Of a stretch of DNA of 64,000 nt, positions 1 through 6,957 are shown piece after piece. Every line of letters starts with the position of its first letter. Position 1 is the stretch's first letter. Source of the DNA: CAJPPJ01 sp963545265 (GTDB lineage Bacteria; Bacillota_I; Bacilli_A; RF39; UBA660). The DNA lies in contig CAUUHY010000003.1 of assembly GCA_963545265.1 (NCBI GenBank), forward strand, positions 1-64,000. The letters are read 5' to 3'. Both the position numbers and the translations under genes were made by a program. The notes under the pieces are model-generated. The model saw only the letters and a program-made list of their open reading frames with translations, made no database searches and was not told where the DNA came from.

Positions 1-1
1 C

Positions 2-871
2 CATGAAGCAATACTTAATGTAGTACTTAGAAATGGTGATATAAAAGAAGTTAAAGTTCCAGTTATTGTAAGTTCTGTAATGGCGGATAGTTTTGAACCT
101 GTATATAAAAGCGAAATAAATTATAGTGTTTTTGATAATATTGTTAATTTACCAAAAAATGCTTCTTATCGTTTCTTAAATCCAATAACTAAAGAGATGA
201 TGACTGTAGAAGAAGTTCATAAAGAACTTCCTATAAAAGGATTAAAAAATTTTAAAATAAAAATATTTTTTCCAGATAATAGTTCAAGAGAATACGATAT
301 GCCAGTTAAAAGATATCAAAATAAAAGCATATATAGTGATGAATACATTTTTAATCCTAAAAATGAAGAATATTTAGAATACAATAATAATAAAATACGA
401 ATTATATATAATAGAGATTTTGAAAAAAGATTTTGTAATCATGAAACTTTTGAATGTTTTGATTATTATTTAATTCCATCTGATTATAGTGCTAGTAATA
501 TAGATGGAACTATTAGGGGAATTAAAGGTGGTTTATATATTTATGATGGTTATATAAATACCAAAAGATTTAATCCTGGGTTTAGATCAAAAGATGATGA
601 AGGATGGCCAGAATCATTTAATAATCCAAGTTGGGGAAGAGAAGAAGAGAAAAGAGTTGTAAAAATAAATAAAATTGATAATGGAGAAAATCAACTTGTT
701 CAAACAGTAACGATTCTAAGAGATACAGATCATGATGGAATTCCTGATATAGATGATGAAGATGATGATAATGATGGAATAAGCGATGAGCAAGAATTAC
801 TTGATCAAACTGATCCAAAAGATAGTACAAGTTTTAAAGTAACAAAGATTTGTTATAAAGTAAAAGCTTAA
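2..871 (+). CDS. C-terminal part of a surface protein with calcium-binding (TSP3-like) repeats; 5' end outside window
   Basis: The frame is open from the window edge, so about 289 C-terminal residues of a longer protein are visible; the ATG at 80 is internal, with no ribosome binding site. The first residues (to about base 75) end like the Rib-like domain of the paralogs at 50.7 and 52.7 kb (KEVKVPVIV here, YKVKIPVF there). A middle domain carries the CNxETFxC motif shared with both paralogs. Bases 713-830 encode Asp-rich calcium-type repeats (DTDHDGIPD, DDDNDGISD), followed by the family tail KVTKICYKVKA. No C-terminal membrane segment or sorting motif is visible. By analogy with the full-length relatives, the missing N-terminus should hold a membrane anchor and leucine-rich repeats. 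A role at the cell surface is inference. Confidence 0.8.
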   Translation, partial: HEAILNVVLRNGDIKEVKVPVIVSSVMADSFEPVYKSEINYSVFDNIVNLPKNASYRFLNPITKEMMTVEEVHKELPIKGLKNFKIKIFFPDNSSREYDMPVKRYQNKSIYSDEYIFNPKNEEYLEYNNNKIRIIYNRDFEKRFCNHETFECFDYYLIPSDYSASNIDGTIRGIKGGLYIYDGYINTKRFNPGFRSKDDEGWPESFNNPSWGREEEKRVVKINKIDNGENQLVQTVTILRDTDHDGIPDIDDEDDDNDGISDEQELLDQTDPKDSTSFKVTKICYKVKA

Positions 872-905
872 AAATAAGAGAATACTTTAATTTTCTTATT
901 TTTTT
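871..905 (+). terminator. Rho-independent terminator
   Basis: A 12-bp A/T-rich stem (871-882 with 891-902, one G-U pair) is followed directly by a T run, just after the stop codon of the upstream surface-protein gene. Confidence 0.75.
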
Positions 906-935
906 TATTATAATAATCTTGTTTAAGGGGAACTT

Positions 936-2879
936 ATGAAAACATTAGAAGAAACAATCAAAAAGTATAATATAGATATTAAAATATTACATGCTCTTCA
1001 AGACAACCAAGTTGATTTAATCGATAAAGACGAAGTAGATAAAGTGCTTGAGTTTTTAACAAAAAATAAAGTAGCAATTAAAACTATAGAACAGTGTCCT
1101 AGTATATTACTTGGCGATTATCAAACCGTAGTAAATAATTATAATTATTTATTAAATAAACATTTTAATAAATCTAAAATAAATAATTGTATTCATATAT
1201 TGATTGAAAAAGAGAAAGATTTAAAATTATCTTTAGAATATTTGGAAGAACATTATGATGAAAGATTAATAAACAAAAAATTATCTGTTCTTTCTAGAGA
1301 AAAACAATATATAATAAATCAAGAAAAATTATTAGAAGATTATAATTTAAATGATGATTTGTTACTAAGTATTATTATAGATTCTAATGAAGGTTCTAAA
1401 TACGAAGAAATATTTAAATTATGTGAAAAGTATAAAGTAGAAGTAAAATCTAAAATGTTTAAACATAGTGATACTAATCTAGAAGAAAAGTTGGAATTAT
1501 CAAAAGAATTAGGCATAGATTTTTCAATTTATATGTTATCTTCAAGTTCTAAAAATATAAGACAAGTTTTATCTTATATAACAGAAAATAACTTAGAATT
1601 TAACGAAATAATGTATTCTATAAATATAAATGAATTAAAACAAATTTTTAAGGAATTAAAGGACAACAATATAAAATACAATGTTATGGCATTTACTAAG
1701 AATATAGATGAATTAAAAAATATAATTCAGGTATGTAATGATTTTAAATTAGAAAATATACCTAGTTCAGTATTTTTAAGAACTTCAAAAGAGTTAGAAG
1801 ATATATTGAAAGTAGCTAAAAATAAAAACATAGAACCAAAAGCAAGTTTATTTCATTTAAACAAAGAAAATTTAGATGATTTAATAGAATTTTGTAAAGA
1901 AGAAAATATTTCTTTAAGTTCTGATATATTTTATTCTAATGTAGAAAAAATAAAAGAAATATTAGAAATTTGTGAAGAAAAAGACGTGGATTTTAAAAAA
2001 TATTTTTTAAGGAAAAATCCAAAAGATTTAGAAAGTCTAATTGATGATTTAAAAGAAGAAAAAGTTCCTTTAATGCCTTCTATGTTTGGAAGAAGTAATG
2101 AAGAAATTCTAAAAATAATAAGATTGTTAAAAAATAAAAAAAGATCAATAAAAGATGCAAACTTCGAACAAAAAGCAGAAGTATTAGAAAAAATAATTGA
2201 ATTAATAGAAAAAAAAGGTTTAGCATTATCATCTTCTATTATGTCTAGAAATTTAGCAGATATAGAAGAAATTTTAAGAATAGCTACAGAAAAAAATTTA
2301 ATCTTAAATTCTACTATATTTGAAAAGAAACCAGCAGAATTAACTGAATTAATAGAAATTTGTGAAAGAGAAAACGTAAGTTTATACGCTACTATGTATT
2401 TAAAAGATAACAAAAGTGTAAAAAAGATGATTAAATCATTAAAAGACAATCATATAAAACCAACATCTCTTATGTATAGTAAAGGAGAAGTATATTTAGA
2501 CGATAGAATAAAAGTTTGTAATGATTATGGTCTTGTTTTAAATAATGCATTATTTAGAGCAGATGAAAATGAATTAGAATTAAACTATAATTATATAAAA
2601 GATAACTATGGAACAGAATATGTAACTTCAACAACCATGACTAAAGCTAATGCTAGAGTAAAAGAAGTGTTTCAATATATGGCATCTCAAGGATTATTGA
2701 AATATTTACCTAATAATGAGGCAATATTTACTTTAAAGCCAGAAGATTTAAAAGCAAGGATAGAATATTTAAAGAAAAAAGGGTTAGATATAATAGAAGA
2801 AGAACAATTTAGTAATGTATTAACTATGACTAAAAGAAAATTTAAATCACTAGAAAAAAAAGATAGCATTGTTAAATGA
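936..2879 (+). CDS. Tandem 26-residue helical-repeat protein, mTERF-like
   Basis: 647 residues with no signal peptide or membrane segment, so probably cytoplasmic. From about residue 145 to 560 the protein is built from 15 to 16 tandem units of almost exactly 26 residues, pattern xxF-xx-N-xxELxEIIEIC-xEKNI-xLxS; examples begin SIMSRN, TIFEKK, DIFYSN and SLFHLN. Each unit looks like a two-helix hairpin, so a superhelical solenoid is likely. The N-terminal part (VLEFLTKNKVAIKTIEQCPSILL) and the C-terminal part (ARIEYLKKKGLDI) read like mTERF-type repeats, which bind nucleic acid in organelles; that likeness is my pattern match, not a search. A good ribosome binding site (AGGGGA) precedes the ATG. 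It ends in TGA, showing TGA is a stop here. Function unknown. Confidence 0.85.
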   Translation: MKTLEETIKKYNIDIKILHALQDNQVDLIDKDEVDKVLEFLTKNKVAIKTIEQCPSILLGDYQTVVNNYNYLLNKHFNKSKINNCIHILIEKEKDLKLSLEYLEEHYDERLINKKLSVLSREKQYIINQEKLLEDYNLNDDLLLSIIIDSNEGSKYEEIFKLCEKYKVEVKSKMFKHSDTNLEEKLELSKELGIDFSIYMLSSSSKNIRQVLSYITENNLEFNEIMYSININELKQIFKELKDNNIKYNVMAFTKNIDELKNIIQVCNDFKLENIPSSVFLRTSKELEDILKVAKNKNIEPKASLFHLNKENLDDLIEFCKEENISLSSDIFYSNVEKIKEILEICEEKDVDFKKYFLRKNPKDLESLIDDLKEEKVPLMPSMFGRSNEEILKIIRLLKNKKRSIKDANFEQKAEVLEKIIELIEKKGLALSSSIMSRNLADIEEILRIATEKNLILNSTIFEKKPAELTELIEICERENVSLYATMYLKDNKSVKKMIKSLKDNHIKPTSLMYSKGEVYLDDRIKVCNDYGLVLNNALFRADENELELNYNYIKDNYGTEYVTSTTMTKANARVKEVFQYMASQGLLKYLPNNEAIFTLKPEDLKARIEYLKKKGLDIIEEEQFSNVLTMTKRKFKSLEKKDSIVK

Positions 2880-2890
2880 TATCTTTTTTA
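2855..2890. terminator. Bidirectional terminator between convergent genes
   Basis: An A-run, a hairpin (AGATAGCATT pairing with AATGATATCT, one mismatch, loop GTTA) and a T-run lie between the convergent ends of the repeat-protein gene and the transglutaminase gene, so it can serve both strands. Confidence 0.7.
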
Positions 2891-3793
2891 TTTCACTTCA
2901 CTATATATTTTAGTATCAAAATTATGTTGCTTGTCATCTTTTTTAAATAATTCATCAGTTGTTAAGAATAAATAAGTATTAAATATTCTTGGAATAGGAA
3001 CAACTGGATCATCCCATGTTAAGTCAACATGATACCAAATATCGTTAATTTTTACTGCATTCCAAGTGTGTTCTTTAGATGTAACTTTAAAGTTAGGTAT
3101 TTTATAATAATCTAAAAATACTGCTAAAGCATCTGTATAACCACCACATAAAGCTTTACCTTGTATAAGTGAACCGTATGCCGTATTAACTTTATTTTGA
3201 GTGTTTTCTTTATCGTCATAATCAGTGTTTTTAATTATGTAGTCATGTAGTAATGTTATTATTTTTTTGGGATCTTTTTCGCCTTTTATAACTTCTTGAT
3301 CTATTTTTTTTATTTCTTCATTTAATCTATATATTTCACTTTGATTATAAGATTTTTTAGAAGATAAAGTTACATTACCAAGTAAGTTAGATGAAGTTTT
3401 AATTTCACTAAAACTATTATAGGGATGAACAAAAGAATTTAAAGCTGATAGAGTATGTTGATCTTTAGATATTTGTTCTAAGTCTTTTAAACAATCTACA
3501 TAGTTATTATCACAAGTAAAATTAAATGTTTCCATACCACTATTTATAAATGTATAATATAAGTTAAGTAAATCTTGTTTATTTTTAGGAATTAAATTAC
3601 TTGTATTATTTACATAGTTATATGTGGTATTTTTAGTATATTTATTATTTAATATCTCTGTATTAGAGCCCATTGTAAACTTATTTAAATATTTTATTAT
3701 AGTAAATTTATTTAAAATAATTAATGTAGAAAATATCGATAATATTCCTACTAACAAAAGTAATTTTTGTATAAATTTTAATAATTTTATCAT
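2888..3793 (-). CDS. Membrane-tethered transglutaminase-like (cysteine protease fold) protein
   Basis: 301 residues. One hydrophobic segment at about residues 8-28 anchors the protein, with the rest presumably outside. The C-terminal half has the transglutaminase-like core: Cys in GKALCGGYTDAL, His in KEHTWNAVKI, Asp in WYHVDLTWDDP, the expected Cys-His-Asp triad in order and spacing. Members of this superfamily act as peptidases or cross-linking enzymes on cell-wall or surface proteins; the substrate here is unknown. I placed the start at the ATG at 3793, which has a GAGG site 6 bases upstream, rather than at the in-frame TTG 12 bases earlier that overlaps that site. It is divergent from the YigZ-like gene across a 28-bp palindrome. 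Confidence 0.85.
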   Translation of the reverse strand: MIKLLKFIQKLLLLVGILSIFSTLIILNKFTIIKYLNKFTMGSNTEILNNKYTKNTTYNYVNNTSNLIPKNKQDLLNLYYTFINSGMETFNFTCDNNYVDCLKDLEQISKDQHTLSALNSFVHPYNSFSEIKTSSNLLGNVTLSSKKSYNQSEIYRLNEEIKKIDQEVIKGEKDPKKIITLLHDYIIKNTDYDDKENTQNKVNTAYGSLIQGKALCGGYTDALAVFLDYYKIPNFKVTSKEHTWNAVKINDIWYHVDLTWDDPVVPIPRIFNTYLFLTTDELFKKDDKQHNFDTKIYSEVK

Positions 3794-3808
3794 ATTGTAC
3801 CTCAATTC

Positions 3809-3836
3809 TAATTATAACATAGCTATGTTATAATTA
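3809..3836. promoter_or_regulatory. Perfect 28-bp palindrome carrying two divergent -10 boxes
   Basis: The 28 bases read identically on both strands. A TATAAT box occurs on the plus strand at 3829-3834 and its mirror on the minus strand at 3816-3811. The plus-strand box is 6 bases from the YigZ start codon, so that transcript should begin at or next to the ATG. The minus box sits 17 bases before the transglutaminase start. The symmetry suits a shared divergent promoter and possibly a dimeric repressor site; the regulator is unknown. Confidence 0.6.
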
Positions 3837-3840
3837 ATCT

Positions 3841-4221
3841 ATGCAAAAAGAAATAAAAGAAATGAGAATGTATAGTTTAACTATAAAGAAATCTAGATTT
3901 TATGGCTTTATTTATCCAATTAATAAAATAGAAACATTAGATAAATTAATAGATGAATTAAAAAGCGAATATAAAAAAGCTACACATTATATATATGTAT
4001 ATAAAATAGGTACAAATGTAAAAGTTAATAATGATAAGGAGATAGTAGGAGCAGGGGGAGATACTACTTTATCTTTGATGGATAAGAATAATTTAAATAA
4101 TTATTTAATAGTTATAATTAGATATTTTGGAGGTGTAAAACTTGGAATAGGACCTCTTATTAGGACATATAATAATATAGTTAAAGAATTAATAAAAGAT
4201 AATATAAAAACTTCGGATTAA
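3841..4221 (+). CDS. YigZ/IMPACT-family protein, N-terminal domain only
   Basis: 126 residues matching the IMPACT (UPF0029) domain: KKSRFYGFI near the start, ATHYIYVYKIG in the middle, then RYFGGVKLGIGPLIRTYNNIV, the family signature (only partly quoted here as RYFGGVKLG). Bacterial YigZ/YvyE proteins are usually about 200 residues with a second C-terminal domain (DUF1949); here the protein stops after the first domain, and the stop codon lies inside a terminator hairpin. Biochemical role of the family in bacteria is unsettled. No ribosome binding site precedes the ATG and a -10 box lies only 6 bases upstream, so translation is probably leaderless. Confidence 0.88.
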   Translation: MQKEIKEMRMYSLTIKKSRFYGFIYPINKIETLDKLIDELKSEYKKATHYIYVYKIGTNVKVNNDKEIVGAGGDTTLSLMDKNNLNNYLIVIIRYFGGVKLGIGPLIRTYNNIVKELIKDNIKTSD

Positions 4222-4231
4222 CCGAAGTTTT
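4207..4231. terminator. Bidirectional terminator
   Basis: AACTTCGG (4209-4216) pairs with CCGAAGTT (4222-4229) around a 5-base loop, flanked by A's on one side and T's on the other. It overlaps the YigZ stop codon and lies between two convergent genes. Confidence 0.85.
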
Positions 4232-4233
4232 AT

Positions 4234-5616
4234 TTAATTATTTACTCTGTGATGTATTAGAGGAGAATTTTCATCTAATATTTCAAATGTATAATTATTT
4301 TCTTTAGCAAATTTTATAATTGCTCTTAATGCATCAACTGTAATTTGTTTTATATCATGAAATAATATGACATTATGTCTTTGTTTAGATAAATTTCTTG
4401 TTACATTGTTATAAACTTGAGTAGAATTTTTAGCTTCTCCAGCATCTCCGGAAGATAAATTCCAATCGCAATATAAGTAGTTATTGTTATTAACATATTT
4501 AACAATTCTTGACATTATTCCTTTTGAATAGTGTCTTGATATAGTGTTAGATGTTCCACCAGGGAATCTAATTATTCTAGATTTTTTATTTGTAATTCTA
4601 TATATTCTATCTTCAACTTTTTTTAAATCATTTAAATAGTTTTCAAAACTACTGTATACAGTGGCATAGTTATGTGTACATGTATGCATATGAATAGCAT
4701 GACCTTCATCAAATGTTCTTTTTACCATGCTATCAGGTCCGTTACATGTGATGAAGAATGCTGCTTTAATATTTTCTTCTTTCAATATATCTAAAACTTT
4801 TGGAGTATGAACACTATCAGGGCCATCATCAAATGTTAAATATATAACACCTTTCTTATAGCTTTCGTTATTTACTAGTTCTTTTGTTACTATAACAGTT
4901 CTTTTAACGCTTGATTCATTTCCAGCACTATCTTTAGCAGTATAAGTTAATATATATTCTCCTTCTTTCGAAGAATCAACCTCACCTTGAATTTTAATGT
5001 CATTAGTTGTTAAATCATCACAATTATCTTCGATTTTAACACCAGGATCTTGATATTTTTCTCCAACTTTTATATTTATTCTATTACTTCCAACTAAATT
5101 TAGTTCTGGAGCTATTTTATCTTCTTGGTTTATATTTATAATTTTGCTAATTCTATAATTGTTATCATATATATAATATATAACTTTATTATCTATTGTT
5201 TCTTTTTCTATAGTTTTAGTTACTTCTTTATCATTAGCGTCTTTATATATAACTTTATCATCTTTAAATATTTTACCTTTACAAGTTAATTTTTTATTAT
5301 AGTTAACTTCGATAGATCCTAATTTTTTATCTGTTACTTCAACAATTCTATCTTTTTTAATTGTAAAAAATAAAAATTTAGTAGAATAGCTAATTTTGTA
5401 ACTACCTATCTTTGAAATATCTAGATTATCAAAAGTAGACGATATATGTTTATCTTTTATTTTTGCACCTAGATCATAATAATCTTTATTTATTTCTATT
5501 ATTTCTTTATTTTTTCCAATTAATTCTATTTTTGGTATTAATATGTAAGCTGAAAGTATAGCTACCAATACTATAAAGAATATTAAAACTATAATTTCTA
5601 TTTTTCTATTTTTCAT
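4234..5616 (-). CDS. Membrane-anchored polysaccharide deacetylase with Ig-like domains
   Basis: 460 residues: a signal-anchor helix at about 5-27, two Ig-like DUF5011-type domains (EINKDYYDLGAKI and IKVGEKYQDPGVKI are their openings), then a NodB deacetylase domain from about residue 253. Its catalytic motifs are all visible: TFDDGP (metal/base Asp), HTCTH (metal His pair), RFPGG, DWNLSSGD and ILFHD. The family removes acetyl groups from peptidoglycan or surface sugars, often protecting against lysozyme; action outside the membrane is inferred from the anchor. The start at 5616 has a perfect AGGAGG site 9 bases upstream. A longer reading from 5784 would run into the divergent uppS gene and is rejected. 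Confidence 0.92.
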   Translation of the reverse strand: MKNRKIEIIVLIFFIVLVAILSAYILIPKIELIGKNKEIIEINKDYYDLGAKIKDKHISSTFDNLDISKIGSYKISYSTKFLFFTIKKDRIVEVTDKKLGSIEVNYNKKLTCKGKIFKDDKVIYKDANDKEVTKTIEKETIDNKVIYYIYDNNYRISKIININQEDKIAPELNLVGSNRINIKVGEKYQDPGVKIEDNCDDLTTNDIKIQGEVDSSKEGEYILTYTAKDSAGNESSVKRTVIVTKELVNNESYKKGVIYLTFDDGPDSVHTPKVLDILKEENIKAAFFITCNGPDSMVKRTFDEGHAIHMHTCTHNYATVYSSFENYLNDLKKVEDRIYRITNKKSRIIRFPGGTSNTISRHYSKGIMSRIVKYVNNNNYLYCDWNLSSGDAGEAKNSTQVYNNVTRNLSKQRHNVILFHDIKQITVDALRAIIKFAKENNYTFEILDENSPLIHHRVNN

Positions 5617-5706
5617 ATATTCCTCCTTATATATGCTAATTAATATTATAGAATAAAAATAATAATTATGATAATATTTATAATAATTAAAGAAGAGGAA
5701 TAGTAA

Positions 5707-6387
5707 ATGAAACATATTGCAATAATTATGGATGGTAATAGAAGATGGGCAAAAGAAAGAGGTCTTCTTCCTTCTCTTGGACATTTAGCGGGAGCAAAGA
5801 ATATAAAAAAATTAGTTAAACATATTTTTTATAAGAAAAATATTAAAACTTTAAGTCTTTTTGCATTTTCTACAGAAAATTTTAAGAGAAGTGAAGAAGA
5901 AGTAAAATATTTAATGAAACTTTTTTATAACGAAGCAGTTAAACTTTTAAAAAAGATAACTGAAAAGAATATAAAAATTGTTTTTTCTGGACATTTAGAA
6001 TATTTAAATGATGATTTGAGAGAAAAATTAGAAGAATTAGAAAAAACTAGTAATGGAGAATATACATTAAATTTATGTATAGCATATGGTGGTCAAAGAG
6101 AAATAATTGATGCTACTAAAAAAATTGCAATATTATATAAAGAAGGAAAAATAGAGTTAGATAAAATAGATGAGAAAAGTTTTTATAAATATTTATATAA
6201 AAATCTTCCACCGATAGATTTAATGATTAGAACTAGTGGAGAAGTAAGAATATCTAATTTTATGCTCTATAGTCTTGCTTATTCTGAAATGAAGTTTGTA
6301 GATCTTTATTTTCCAGCTTTTGGACCAAAAGAGTTTGATAAAGTTCTAGAAGAATATCAAGTAAGAGATAGGAGATTTGGAAAATAA
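5707..6387 (+). CDS. uppS: Isoprenyl (undecaprenyl) diphosphate synthase
   Basis: 226 residues, slightly shorter than the usual 240-250. It makes the C55 lipid carrier for cell-wall precursors from farnesyl and isopentenyl diphosphate, in the cytoplasm at the membrane. Visible signatures: HIAIIMDGNRRWAK with catalytic Asp9, FAFSTENFKRS, and the C-terminal DLMIRTSGEVRISNFMLY block with the substrate-binding Arg residues. An AGAGGA site precedes the ATG. It starts a compact run with the HAD phosphatase (stop and start share one base), ppaC and a small gene. In many Bacillota cdsA follows uppS; here it does not. Confidence 0.95.
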   Translation: MKHIAIIMDGNRRWAKERGLLPSLGHLAGAKNIKKLVKHIFYKKNIKTLSLFAFSTENFKRSEEEVKYLMKLFYNEAVKLLKKITEKNIKIVFSGHLEYLNDDLREKLEELEKTSNGEYTLNLCIAYGGQREIIDATKKIAILYKEGKIELDKIDEKSFYKYLYKNLPPIDLMIRTSGEVRISNFMLYSLAYSEMKFVDLYFPAFGPKEFDKVLEEYQVRDRRFGK

Positions 6388-6956
6388 TGAAAATAAATGT
6401 ATATGATTTTGATGATACTATATATAATGGAGATAGTTCATTTCATTTTTTCTTATATGCAGTAAAAAACTTTAAAGTTAGTTTTTTTAAGATATTAAAA
6501 ATAATTTTTAATACTATATTATATTTATTTAAGTTAAAAACTACTAAAGAATTTAAAGAGATAGTTTTCTTATTTTTGCAAGATATAGATGATATAGATA
6601 GTTTTGTTGATAATTTTTGGAAAAAACATAGAAAAAATATAAAGAAAGAGTTTTTAGAAATAATAAAAAATAATAAAAATAACTATATTATTTCTGCATC
6701 TCCAGAATTTTTACTTAAAAATATAGCAAAAGAGTTAAAATGTGAGTTAATTGCAACACCAATGAATAAGAAAAGTGCTATAATAGAAGGCGCTAATTGC
6801 AATAAAGAAGAAAAAGTTAATAGATTAAATAAGGTATTAAAAAATTATGAAATTATAGAATTTTATTCTGATTCTAATAATGATTTACCTTTAGCAAGAT
6901 TAGCTAAAGAAGCTTACAAAGTAAAAAAATATAATATAAGAAAGTGGGAATTTTAA
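6387..6956 (+). CDS. HAD-superfamily phosphatase (HAD-IB, SerB-like)
   Basis: 189 residues with the four HAD motifs: DFDDT at residues 7-11 (Asp7 nucleophile, Asp9 acid/base), ISASP in the middle (motif II Ser), a Lys in the CNKEEKVNRL region (motif III), and YSDSNNDLPLA near the end (motif IV acidic residues). The cap is helical, as in phosphoserine-phosphatase-like HAD-IB enzymes. The substrate cannot be told from sequence; the position right after uppS (TAATG overlap) might suggest a lipid or polyprenyl phosphate, but that is a guess. Confidence 0.85.
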   Translation: MKINVYDFDDTIYNGDSSFHFFLYAVKNFKVSFFKILKIIFNTILYLFKLKTTKEFKEIVFLFLQDIDDIDSFVDNFWKKHRKNIKKEFLEIIKNNKNNYIISASPEFLLKNIAKELKCELIATPMNKKSAIIEGANCNKEEKVNRLNKVLKNYEIIEFYSDSNNDLPLARLAKEAYKVKKYNIRKWEF

Positions 6957-6957
6957 T

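Noticed and set aside
1931..2449. Minus-strand frame of 172 residues
   Set aside because: It is the complement of the 26-residue repeats; its Phe/Ile/Ser-rich text is what the reverse of AAA/GAA/ATT codons gives.
936..2879. Periodic 78-base pattern as a CRISPR-like or non-coding repeat
   Set aside because: The repeats are similar at protein level only, with no identical DNA units or spacers, within one long open frame.
5617..5784. N-terminal extension of the polysaccharide deacetylase
   Set aside because: It would overlap the divergent uppS start and lacks a ribosome site; the ATG at 5616 has a perfect AGGAGG and is followed by a proper signal-anchor.
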